NCBI RefSeq assembly: GCF_023155805.1
Contig: NZ_JAKNUW010000018.1
Location: forward strand, 1 to 41,269
From: Micrococcus lacusdianchii
GTDB lineage: Bacteria; Actinomycetota; Actinomycetes; Actinomycetales; Micrococcaceae
Length of the DNA: 41,269 nt
Direction: 5' to 3'
Position numbers and translations under genes: made by a program. This document shows, one piece after another, positions 1 to 9,596 of this stretch; position 1 is the stretch's first letter, and each line of letters starts with the position of its first letter. The notes under the pieces were generated by a model. That model made no database searches. It worked only from the letters and a program-made list of their open reading frames with translations, and was not told the origin of the DNA.

Positions 1-743
1 GCTGCGCGCGGCTCGCGGCGCGCCGCCCGACCCGCGGCCGCGCCCGTCTCGTCACCGCCGGCCTCGGGCTGGCCGGCGGGGCGGCGGTCGCCGGCATCTC
101 CCTCGCCGCCGCGCCGGTGAACCGCCGCGTGGACGCCTGGCTGGTGCGCGGTCTGAAGGCCGTGGGCGTGCCACGGCCCCGGTGGGCCGTGGCCGGGCTG
201 ACCTGCGCGGCGGTCCTGGCCGGCAACGCCGCCGACCGCGCGGCCCACCGTGAGGCGGCCGGGACGGCCCTGGCTCTGGCGGAGCAGGCCACCGAGGGCA
301 CGGACGGGGAGCTGGCCGTGACCGATGTCCCCGCCGACGCCCGCGCGATCCTGGAGACGATGCTGGACGCCGCCCCGGCCGGGCGGGCCGCACTGCCCGG
401 CGGGGACGCTCTGCGCACCCAGCTCCCCCACGTCCGAGCCGCCGACCTGGGCGAGGGCGTCACCTTCACGGACTGGCTGCCGCTGGTGGTCGCCGGCGAC
501 GCCACCGTGGAGCGCGCCGTGCCCCACGACTTCACGTGGCCCGTGCGCGCCCGGTTCGAGCACGGCGGGGCGGAGTTCGAGCTGACGTTGCGCGTCCTGG
601 ACGGCGAGCTCGGCGCGCTCGCACTCGAGCCCGTGGACGAGACGCGCGACGAGTCCTGGGAGGCCCGCGCCACGCTCGAGCGCTGGCCGTCGACGGCCGA
701 GGTCCGCCTCGCCGTCGACGGCGCCGCACGCCCCTCCGTCTGA
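1..743 (+). CDS. Hypothetical membrane-associated protein, 5' end outside window
   Basis: The reading frame is open from base 3 at the left edge, so the gene starts upstream; a GTG at 117 is only an internal candidate start. The visible part has a basic stretch, a Gly/Ala-rich hydrophobic segment that may span the membrane, a second short hydrophobic patch, and then about 170 acidic, Ala/Glu-rich residues that look soluble. Codon use is strongly GC-biased and the frame ends just before a GC-rich hairpin, which supports it as real. I do not recognise a family and assign no function. Confidence 0.6.
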   Translation, partial: CARLAARRPTRGRARLVTAGLGLAGGAAVAGISLAAAPVNRRVDAWLVRGLKAVGVPRPRWAVAGLTCAAVLAGNAADRAAHREAAGTALALAEQATEGTDGELAVTDVPADARAILETMLDAAPAGRAALPGGDALRTQLPHVRAADLGEGVTFTDWLPLVVAGDATVERAVPHDFTWPVRARFEHGGAEFELTLRVLDGELGALALEPVDETRDESWEARATLERWPSTAEVRLAVDGAARPSV

Positions 744-780
744 GCCCCGTCCCGGCGCGCGCCGGACGCGGGTCCGGGGC
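744..780 (+). terminator. Probable terminator after the first gene
   Basis: Starting next to the TGA of the preceding gene, a GCCCCG arm pairs with CGGGGC around an internal CCGGCGCG/CGCGCCGG-like palindrome. No U-run follows, as is common for terminators in this window. Confidence 0.5.
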
Positions 781-786
781 GCTGAC

Positions 787-792
787 TACACT
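787..792 (+). promoter_or_regulatory. -10 box TACACT
   Basis: TACACT follows the terminator and fits the TANNNT -10 pattern seen repeatedly here. Transcription would start near 799 and give a leader of about 75 nt for the gene at 874, which has its own Shine-Dalgarno sequence. Confidence 0.4.
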
Positions 793-873
793 GGGGACGC
801 CCCGTCGGCGGTGCGCCCGTGCGCCGCGGACCTGCGGGGCCTCCCCCGCCGTCGTCCTTCGGAGCCCTCCCCC

Positions 874-1362
874 ATGACCACACCCGCCCCGGTCACCTCG
901 ACCGCCCGCGCCCGCCGGAAGGCCGCCCGCGCGGCCGCGGGGCCCCGGCCTCGGCTGCGCATGGGCCTGAACGGATTCCTCGTGGCGTGGCTGGTGCCGA
1001 ACCTGCTCATGGCAGCGCTCGTCCTCGGGCTGACGCTCATGCCCTCCCTCCAGGGGCTGGGCTCGCTGACGCCGCTGCTGACGGTGGTGGGCGTGGCCGG
1101 ACTGGTGATCGGCCTGCCGTTGTGCCTGCTGGTCAACTGGGCCTTCCGCCACGTGCTCAACCAGTGGGTGCACGTGCTCGCGTACGCGCTGGTGGGCATG
1201 CTGTACGGCCTCGTGGTGCTCACCCAGGGCGCCGGGGGCATCCTGCCGATGCTCATCCCCGTGATCGGCTTCCCTGCTGCGGTGCTCATGGGCCTGGGCC
1301 GGCTCGCGGCCCGGCCACTGGTCCGCCTGGAACTCCGGGACGACGACGACGTCCCCGCCTGA
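874..1362 (+). CDS. Small integral membrane protein, unknown function
   Basis: The product has 162 residues. The ATG at 874 is chosen because GGAG lies 9 bases upstream; an earlier in-frame start would run into the leader. The N-terminus has about 30 basic residues (Arg/Lys/Ala rich). Four hydrophobic segments follow at roughly residues 32-55, 65-88, 100-120 and 125-145, and a short acidic tail (DDDD) closes the protein. This resembles the DUF2798-type small membrane proteins in size and topology, but that link is only a guess. It stands alone between its own promoter and a strong terminator. Confidence 0.75.
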   Translation: MTTPAPVTSTARARRKAARAAAGPRPRLRMGLNGFLVAWLVPNLLMAALVLGLTLMPSLQGLGSLTPLLTVVGVAGLVIGLPLCLLVNWAFRHVLNQWVHVLAYALVGMLYGLVVLTQGAGGILPMLIPVIGFPAAVLMGLGRLAARPLVRLELRDDDDVPA

Positions 1363-1391
1363 TCGGAACCCCTCCTGCCCCTGCGCACAAC

Positions 1392-1427
1392 GAGAGGGAC
1401 GATGATCCGTGGATCACCGTCCCTCTC
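1392..1427. terminator. Strong hairpin terminator between convergent genes
   Basis: A GAGAGGGACG arm and its complement CGTCCCTCTC, extended to 17 pairs with one mismatch and a very short loop. It sits between the plus-strand membrane protein gene and the minus-strand histidine kinase gene, so it can serve both. The rest of the 267-bp gap holds no convincing gene. Confidence 0.7.
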
Positions 1428-1629
1428 TCAGAGCTGACGTCCGGCGCCCGCATCCCCTCAGGCATGTATCCCGGCTCGTGAGGCTCATCATGTGCACCGT
1501 CTCATGGGGCGTCTCCCAGTCTAGGAAGCACCCTCCCGTCGCGACACTGGCCGATGGTGCAGACTCCCGGTTGTCACTGTGATGTATGACACACAAGACC
1601 CACCCGCGCTCCGGAGCTGGGGCCCCCGA

Positions 1630-2826
1630 TCAGGACGGGCGGTGGTGGGGGACCTTCGCGCGGACCCGCCAGCCACCCGGGGCGGGACCGGCCTCGAGTC
1701 GGCCGCCGAAGGCCTCGATGCGGTCGCGCATGGAGGTGAGGCCGATCCCAGAGGAGTTGCCGCCGGCGTCCCGAGGGCCGCCCTCCGGCACGGAGTTGAG
1801 CACCTCGAGCACCACGTCCGGCCCGTCGACCGCGATGCACACGCTGCACCGCTGACCGGGTCCGGCGTGCTTGGCCACATTGGTGACGGCCTCCTGCATC
1901 ACGCGGTACAGCGCGGCGCGGACGCCCAGGTTCAGGTCCAGGCTGCCGATGTCCACGCTGGCCTCGGCGTCGATCCCCGCGAGCCGCAGTTCCTCGGCCA
2001 TGCGGTGCGCGCCGACGCCCAGCTGCGCGACCGTGGCGGCCTCGTCCGTCTCCCCGGTGCCGGGCGCCGGGACCGGCTCGATCACACCCTCCTGCTGCAG
2101 CACGGACAGCATCCGCCGCAGGTCCACGAGCGCCTCCCGTGCCGAGTCGCCGACCACACGCAACACGTCCTGGGCCGCCTCGGCCGTGCCGATATAGGCC
2201 GCGGCGCTCGTCTGCATGGAGATGATCGTGAGGTTGTGGGCGACGATGTCGTGGAGGTCGCGCGCCAGGATCCGGCGCTCGCGCTCTGCGGCCTCATGCG
2301 CGCGGCGCTCCGCCTCCGCTAGCCGCTGCCGATGCTGCCGACGCTGGTGGTGCATGCGGCGGGCGGCGACCCCCACGGCCGCCCCGACGGCGGTCAAGGG
2401 GACCGCGACCCACAGGACCTCCAGCTCCTCGCCCGCGGCCCAGGGGAGCAGCAGGGTCCAGGCCGACGCTGAGACGAGCGCGCCCCACGCGAACACCGCC
2501 GAACGAGCGGTGGCGAGCGCGGACCCGAGGAGCACAGGCAGCAGGAGGACCAGGAGGACCGGGTCCGCGCCCGCCACCACCAGCACCACCTGGGGCAACA
2601 GCAGCGCGAACGCCGCCGTGGTGCGCCACCACTGGGCCAGGAACGCCACCGCCATGACCAGCAGGGCGGCGGAGTCCAAGACGGACCTCTGCCCGCCCGC
2701 GCGCTGAGCGATCAGCAGATCAGACGCGGTGGACGCCACCGCCAGCACAGAACCGAGCACCAGGTAGAGGCGGCCGGCCGGGAGCGCGTCCCAGAAACCG
2801 ACGGGGGCGTCGCCGTCCTCCGACAA
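1630..2826 (-). CDS. Sensor histidine kinase, NarL/DesK type
   Basis: Membrane sensor kinase expected to autophosphorylate on His and pass phosphate to a LuxR-type regulator. About five hydrophobic segments fill residues 18-155. A coiled dimerisation stretch rich in Arg/Glu follows, then the HisKA_3 H-box RDLHDIVAHNL with phospho-His at residue 192. The HATPase_c domain has an N-box (MQEAVTNVAKHA) and a G-box (GIGLTSMRDRI). No extracellular sensor domain is visible, so a small hydrophobic or peptide ligand acting at the membrane is plausible. The start is uncertain: TTG at 2826 is the only start that keeps the first membrane segment, and no good Shine-Dalgarno is seen. The small secreted peptide gene lies 53 bp upstream on the same strand, and the response regulator is divergent, so all three probably form one signalling unit. 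Confidence 0.92.
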   Translation of the reverse strand: MSEDGDAPVGFWDALPAGRLYLVLGSVLAVASTASDLLIAQRAGGQRSVLDSAALLVMAVAFLAQWWRTTAAFALLLPQVVLVVAGADPVLLVLLLPVLLGSALATARSAVFAWGALVSASAWTLLLPWAAGEELEVLWVAVPLTAVGAAVGVAARRMHHQRRQHRQRLAEAERRAHEAAERERRILARDLHDIVAHNLTIISMQTSAAAYIGTAEAAQDVLRVVGDSAREALVDLRRMLSVLQQEGVIEPVPAPGTGETDEAATVAQLGVGAHRMAEELRLAGIDAEASVDIGSLDLNLGVRAALYRVMQEAVTNVAKHAGPGQRCSVCIAVDGPDVVLEVLNSVPEGGPRDAGGNSSGIGLTSMRDRIEAFGGRLEAGPAPGGWRVRAKVPHHRPS

Positions 2827-2833
2827 CGAGACG

Positions 2834-2864
2834 AGGGCCGCCGGTCCGGTCGACCGACGGCCCT
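2834..2864 (-). terminator. Hairpin between peptide gene and kinase gene
   Basis: AGGGCCG pairs with CGGCCCT around a loop that itself contains CGGTC/GACCG. It lies in the 53-bp gap on the minus strand. It may be a partial terminator that makes the peptide mRNA more abundant than the kinase message, or may hide the kinase start. Confidence 0.45.
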
Positions 2865-2879
2865 GCGGGAGGGTGGAGA

Positions 2880-3101
2880 TCAGCCGCAGAACAGGCCCCA
2901 GCGCTCGCAGAAGATGCGCTTGCTGGTGTCAGCGATGCCCGCCGGCGCGGCCTCGAGCTGGGTCGACGCGCGCTCGGCCGTCACCGGGGCGGGACCGGCG
3001 GTCGGAGCGGGGGAGGCGGCGGCGACGGGGGCGCTGACGAGGGAGACGGCGGCGAGGAGGGCGGCGGCGGAGGCGAGGCGGGTGCGATTGCGAGTGACCA
3101 T
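2880..3101 (-). CDS. Small secreted peptide, possible signal peptide ligand
   Basis: The product has 73 residues from ATG 3101. That start follows a TACGCT -10 box by six bases, indicating a leaderless mRNA; a GTG six bases earlier is less likely. The N-terminus is a classical signal sequence: Arg-rich start, hydrophobic Leu/Ala/Val core, and an AAA-S cleavage region near residue 30. The mature part is Pro/Ala rich and ends in a distinctive tail, SKRIFCERWGLFCG, with two Cys six residues apart and several aromatics. The tail could form a disulfide loop or be released after the dibasic KR. Its place between a histidine kinase and a divergent response regulator suggests a pheromone or ligand role. 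That role is inference; I know no named family for it. Confidence 0.7.
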   Translation of the reverse strand: MVTRNRTRLASAAALLAAVSLVSAPVAAASPAPTAGPAPVTAERASTQLEAAPAGIADTSKRIFCERWGLFCG

Positions 3102-3107
3102 GGACAC

Positions 3108-3113
3108 AGCGTA
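3108..3113 (-). promoter_or_regulatory. -10 box of peptide gene (leaderless)
   Basis: TACGCT on the minus strand, followed by six bases and then the ATG at 3101. The mRNA would start at or next to the start codon. Confidence 0.6.
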
Positions 3114-3199
3114 ACCCCCCGCACGACCCGCACACAGAGCCCCCTGAGGTGCGACACGGCCGGCACCTCCGTCTCCTCCCCTCGCCGGGGCGATCGGCC

Positions 3200-3205
3200 T
3201 ACCCT
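3200..3205 (+). promoter_or_regulatory. -10 box of response regulator gene (leaderless)
   Basis: TACCCT followed by six bases and the ATG at 3212. No Shine-Dalgarno is present, so a leaderless message fits. Confidence 0.6.
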
Positions 3206-3211
3206 TGGGTC

Positions 3212-3916
3212 ATGTCCGAGCACCCCGGAGCCGCCACCGAGGACATCCGCGTCCTCATCGCCGACGACCAGCCCCTGATGAGCGGCGCGCTGCGCATCAT
3301 GATCGACTCCACGCCCGGCCTCACCTGCGTGGGCGTCGCCGCCGACGGGGTGGAGGCCGTCGAGGTGTGTGGCGCGACGCCCACCGACGTCGTCCTGATG
3401 GACATGCAGATGCCCCGCATGGACGGCGTGGAGGCCACCCGGCGCATCGTCGAGGCCCACCCGGAGACGCGGGTGCTGGCCATCACCACGTTCTCCTCGG
3501 AGGACTACCTGGTGCCCGCCCTGCGGGCCGGCGCCGCGGGCTATCTGCTCAAGGACGCCCAGCCGGCCACCGTGCTCGGGGCGGTGCGGGCGGTCCGGCG
3601 CGGCGAGTCCGTGCTCTCCCCCGCCGTGGCGCAGAAGCTGATCGCCGCCGTCGAGACGGAGCGTCCCGCCGTCGGCGCCCTCGAGGTGCTCCCCGGCGAC
3701 CCCGACGGCTCGGACCTGACCCCGCGGGAGCGCGAGGTGCTCGCCCTGCTGGCCCGGGGACGCTCCAACCCGGAGATCGCCGCGGAGCTGCACGTGTCCG
3801 AGTCCACGGTCAAGGGCAACCTCGGGCGGATCATGGACAAGCTCGAGGTCCGCGACCGCGTCCAGGTGATCATCCGGGCCGCCCAGCTCGGGCTCGTGAC
3901 GCTCTCCCTGGACTGA
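3212..3916 (+). CDS. Response regulator, NarL/LuxR family
   Basis: DNA-binding regulator of 234 residues, the likely partner of the divergent histidine kinase. The receiver domain spans residues 11-130, with the acidic pair D18-D19, phospho-acceptor D64 in VVLMDMQMPRMDG, a Thr in AITTF and the Lys in YLLKDA. A linker follows, then a LuxR helix-turn-helix at about 168-230 (LTPREREVLALLARGRSNPEIA, recognition helix SESTVKGNLGRIM). The ATG at 3212 is preferred over an upstream in-frame start because it lies six bases after TACCCT and begins the conserved fold without an odd extension. Targets are unknown; autoregulation of the peptide/kinase promoter is an obvious possibility. Confidence 0.93.
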   Translation: MSEHPGAATEDIRVLIADDQPLMSGALRIMIDSTPGLTCVGVAADGVEAVEVCGATPTDVVLMDMQMPRMDGVEATRRIVEAHPETRVLAITTFSSEDYLVPALRAGAAGYLLKDAQPATVLGAVRAVRRGESVLSPAVAQKLIAAVETERPAVGALEVLPGDPDGSDLTPREREVLALLARGRSNPEIAAELHVSESTVKGNLGRIMDKLEVRDRVQVIIRAAQLGLVTLSLD

Positions 3917-3948
3917 CGACCCCGGCGGCGGCGGGGCCGCGCGGTGCC

Positions 3949-4797
3949 TCAGCGGGCGGCGAGGGCGTTGCGGCGGGCGTTGAGGTCCTGGAGCACGCCC
4001 AAGCCCCTCTCCACCACGGGGTTCGCCGCGGCCAGGAGCTTGTCCTTGGCGGGGGCGTAGGCGAGGTCCGTGAACGTGCCGCGGGAGGCGTCCAGGCCCT
4101 GGATGCCCTGCTGCACGAGGCGCACGGAGTCCACCGCGTCCGCGTACGCCACGGCGGTGGCGTCGATCTCGGTGACGGTCTCCGCCTGGGGGGTGGTGGG
4201 CGTCTGCTCCAGGGCGGTGGTCGCCTCGTACAGCCGGTAGCCGAGGGTGCACTGCGTGTCCCGGTCGTAGAGGCCCACGCCGTTGTCATCGCTCCCCGCG
4301 GTCTGCGCCACCCGGTTGGCCTCGGCGATCTCCTCCTCGGTGTCCCTGTCCACGCCCAGGCCGGTGGGGGCCGCCATGCCCTCCTCGGCCATGGCGACGT
4401 TGACATCGTCCCCGCCGATCTCGAAGACGGCCGACTCCTGGCCCTCGGGGGCGCCCTCCTTGCTCGTGACCACGCGCACGGTGGCGCCCTGCGGCAGGCG
4501 GTCCCGCAGCCACACGTAGGCCTCCTCGCCCATGCAGTGCTCCGGGCCCACCCGGTAGCCCTCGGGGTTGCGGATGGCCGAGCGCACGCCCGCCATGCTG
4601 AGGGTCCGCTCCTGGCCGTCCGCGTTGACCACCACCGTGTTCCCGTCCACCACGGTGACCACCTGGACGGTGCGGCGCTCCAGGAGCATGCCGCGCACCA
4701 CGGTGAGAGCGCCGAGGGTCAGCAGGAGCGCCGCCACGATGAGGAAGGCCACGAGGGCCTTCTTGGGCACGCGGGCCTGGGCGGCGACGTGGGTCAT
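3949..4797 (-). CDS. Membrane-anchored protein with degenerate SNase-like domain
   Basis: The product has 282 residues. A single hydrophobic segment at about residues 13-35 anchors it with the bulk outside. Residues 43-145 resemble a staphylococcal-nuclease (OB) fold: VVTVVDGNTVVV corresponds to the VVDGDTV start of that domain, and a GLxxP-like end is present. The catalytic stretch of true nucleases (R-L-x-x-I/V-D-T-P-E) is replaced by TLSMAGVRSAI, so the Arg, Asp and Glu needed for hydrolysis are missing and it is unlikely to cut nucleic acid. The C-terminal 130 residues are helical and Ala-rich. The start has a good GAGGAAG upstream. It is separated from gcvT by a strong terminator and so has its own promoter. 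A true SNase lipoprotein is encoded at 27494-29038. Confidence 0.75.
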   Translation of the reverse strand: MTHVAAQARVPKKALVAFLIVAALLLTLGALTVVRGMLLERRTVQVVTVVDGNTVVVNADGQERTLSMAGVRSAIRNPEGYRVGPEHCMGEEAYVWLRDRLPQGATVRVVTSKEGAPEGQESAVFEIGGDDVNVAMAEEGMAAPTGLGVDRDTEEEIAEANRVAQTAGSDDNGVGLYDRDTQCTLGYRLYEATTALEQTPTTPQAETVTEIDATAVAYADAVDSVRLVQQGIQGLDASRGTFTDLAYAPAKDKLLAAANPVVERGLGVLQDLNARRNALAAR

Positions 4798-4858
4798 GGC
4801 ACTTCCTCAGGACGGACGGCGGGGGACGGCGGCGGGCGGCGCCCGTCGGGGGACGGCG

Positions 4859-4896
4859 AGGCCCGGAGCCCGAGTCTAGCGAAGGGCTCCGGGCCT
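4859..4896 (-). terminator. Terminator of the gcvP-gcvT operon
   Basis: A perfect 13-bp stem, AGGCCCGGAGCCC with its complement, and a 12-base loop, located just after gcvT on the minus strand. Confidence 0.8.
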
Positions 4897-4943
4897 GCCG
4901 CCCGGCGCCAGCGTCGGAGGGGATCCCCTCCGGCGCCGCGAGG

Positions 4944-6110
4944 TCAGCGCTCGCGCCGGTAGAACGGCAGCGCGACCACCGTGAACGGCTCGCCCTTGCC
5001 GCGCAGGTCCACCTGGAGGAGGGTGCCCTCGGCGGCGACGTCCCGGCGCACGCGCGCCATGGCGACCGGGTGGCCGAGGGTCGGGCTCGGCGCGCCCGAG
5101 GTGACCTCCCCCACGGGGTTCCCGTCGGCGTCGAGCACGGGGTAGCCGTGCCGGGCCGCGCGGCGGCCCTCCCCCCGCAGGCCCACGAGGACCTCCTCCA
5201 CGTCATCCCTGCCCACGAGCGCGTCCTTGCCGATGAAGTCGACCTCCTTGGACGCGGGCACCGCGAAGCTCACGCCCGAGGCGTGCGGCTGGTGCGCGGT
5301 GTCCAGCTCGTTCCCGTACAGCGGCATGCCTGCCTCGAGGCGGAGCGAGTCTCGCGCGGCCAGGCCGCAGAGGGTCAGCTCGATCCCGGCAGTCTCCGCC
5401 GCGCGCACGACGGCGGTCCACACGGCCGAGCCGCGGTCCCCCGCCTCCGCGGCTGAGGAGGCCGGCAGGAACAGCTCGAAGCCGTCCTCGCCGGTATAGC
5501 CCGTGCGGGCCACGACGGCGGTGACGTCGCCGGCGTCCGTGGGGACCGTCAGCGTGAGGTGGCCGTAGTACTTCAGCTCGGCAAGCTGCACAGCCGCCTG
5601 CGGCATGAGCTGCGCCAGCACCGTCTCGGAGCGGGGGCCCTGCACGGCCACGAGGGACGTGCGGGAGGACTCGTCCTCCACGGCGGCGTCCCAGCCGGAG
5701 GCGCGCTGCGTCAGCGCGGTGACGACGGCGGCGATGTTGCCCGCATTCGGCACCACCATGAACTCCTGCTCCCCGCCCTCGGCGCCCTCGTCCATCCGGT
5801 AGACGATCAGGTCGTCCAGGACGGTGCCGGCGTCGGTCAGGCAGAGTGCGTACTTGGCCCGGCCCGGCTGGAGGGTGGACAGGGTGCTGGACAGCGCGTG
5901 GTCCAGCATCGCGCCGGACTGCGGACCGGACACCCGGACCTCACCCATGTGGGAGAGATCGAAGACGCCCGCGGACTCGCGCACCGCGCGGTGCTCGGCG
6001 AGCTCCGAGCCGTACTTCAGGGGCATGTTCCAGCCGCCGAAGTCGGTGAAGGTGGCGCCGGCGGCCTCGTGGACGGGGTGCAGCGGGGAGTTGCGTGCGG
6101 AATCGGACAT
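4944..6110 (-). CDS. gcvT: Aminomethyltransferase (glycine cleavage T protein)
   Basis: T protein of the glycine cleavage system. It transfers the aminomethyl carbon from the H-protein lipoyl arm to tetrahydrofolate, giving 5,10-methylene-THF and ammonia. It has 388 residues, the usual length. The family start HPVHEAAGATFTDFGGWNMP, the folate-binding VFDLSHMGEVRVSGP, GYTGEDGFELFLP and the RLEAGMPLYGNELD region are all present, and a C-terminal barrel domain follows. Of two adjacent starts (GTG, ATG) the ATG at 6110 is chosen, spaced correctly from GAGAGGAAC. It lies 12 bp after gcvP and is co-transcribed under the glycine riboswitch. No gcvH follows, although it often accompanies gcvT; it must lie elsewhere. 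Confidence 0.96.
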   Translation of the reverse strand: MSDSARNSPLHPVHEAAGATFTDFGGWNMPLKYGSELAEHRAVRESAGVFDLSHMGEVRVSGPQSGAMLDHALSSTLSTLQPGRAKYALCLTDAGTVLDDLIVYRMDEGAEGGEQEFMVVPNAGNIAAVVTALTQRASGWDAAVEDESSRTSLVAVQGPRSETVLAQLMPQAAVQLAELKYYGHLTLTVPTDAGDVTAVVARTGYTGEDGFELFLPASSAAEAGDRGSAVWTAVVRAAETAGIELTLCGLAARDSLRLEAGMPLYGNELDTAHQPHASGVSFAVPASKEVDFIGKDALVGRDDVEEVLVGLRGEGRRAARHGYPVLDADGNPVGEVTSGAPSPTLGHPVAMARVRRDVAAEGTLLQVDLRGKGEPFTVVALPFYRRER

Positions 6111-6122
6111 CACGGGTTCCTC

Positions 6123-9098
<2,976 letters not shown>

Positions 9099-9159
9099 GG
9101 GGTACCTCCGGGGGATCCTGCCGTGGTCACGGCGTGGGTCTGCTCCTCCCCGCTCTGTC

Positions 9160-9370
9160 ATGGACCTGAGAGTTTCCGACGCCCGGGCGGGCGGCTTGCA
9201 CCGTCGGTGGTCTCGGTCCGGACGCGGGCGCGGCGGAGTGAGACGCTTTCCAGAGCGCCTGACCCCACGCGGTACGGATGCCTGAGAGATTCCCGGGGAG
9301 GGTTTGCTCCTTCGGCGGCCTGCTCACGCGGCCGGCCGGGGCAGGACGCGCGCCGACGCTCTCCCGCGCG
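9160..9370 (-). promoter_or_regulatory. Tandem glycine riboswitch
   Basis: Read on the minus strand, two successive copies of the glycine aptamer are visible. The first starts with CGGGAGAGC, contains GCCGCCGAAGGAGCAA and ends with GAATCTCTCAGGC. The second contains CACCGACGGTGCAAGCC and ends with GGAAACTCTCAGGTCC. These are the conserved elements of the Rfam glycine riboswitch. It lies 60 bp upstream of the gcvP start and should switch on gcvP-gcvT when glycine is plentiful. Confidence 0.95.
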
Positions 9371-9456
9371 GGGCATGCGGCGTGCCGCCAGTATCCCACA
9401 CGTGTAGGCCGCGTCACAGTACGGCCGGGAGGGGCCGGGCCCGGCGCGTGTCGAGG

Positions 9457-9507
9457 GCTTTCGTTGATGAAACGGCGGCGTGTCAAAGCGCTTTCGTTCA
9501 AGAAACG
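9457..9507. repeat. Paired operator-like repeats upstream of the riboswitch promoter
   Basis: Two 18-nt copies, GCTTTCGTTGATGAAACG (9457-9474) and GCTTTCGTTCAAGAAACG (9490-9507), match at 16 of 18 bases and start 33 bp apart, about three helical turns. Each is an imperfect palindrome (TTTC-N6-GAAA). Between them AAAGCGCTTT (9485-9494) is a perfect palindrome of LacI-family type. They lie between the Nramp gene 3' end and the promoter of the gcv operon, so a regulator acting on the latter is plausible. Confidence 0.45.
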
Positions 9508-9596
9508 GGTGACGGGAGGAATAGCTCAGTCGCATGCCGTCGGCTCACGACAGTCGGTAAGGGACGTCATTCGGCGGCGCGCGTCATCGCCGGGCC

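Noticed and set aside
1572-1591. TGTCA-N10-TGACA inverted repeat
   Set aside because: Short arms and located downstream of the kinase gene with no promoter to control.
1414-1596. Minus-strand 60-codon frame after the kinase gene
   Set aside because: Overlaps the terminator, has poor codon use and no ribosome-binding site.
9513-9560. tRNA-like start (GGAGGAATAGCTCAGTCG)
   Set aside because: Only the D-arm-like box matches. No anticodon arm, TPsiC arm or acceptor pairing follows.
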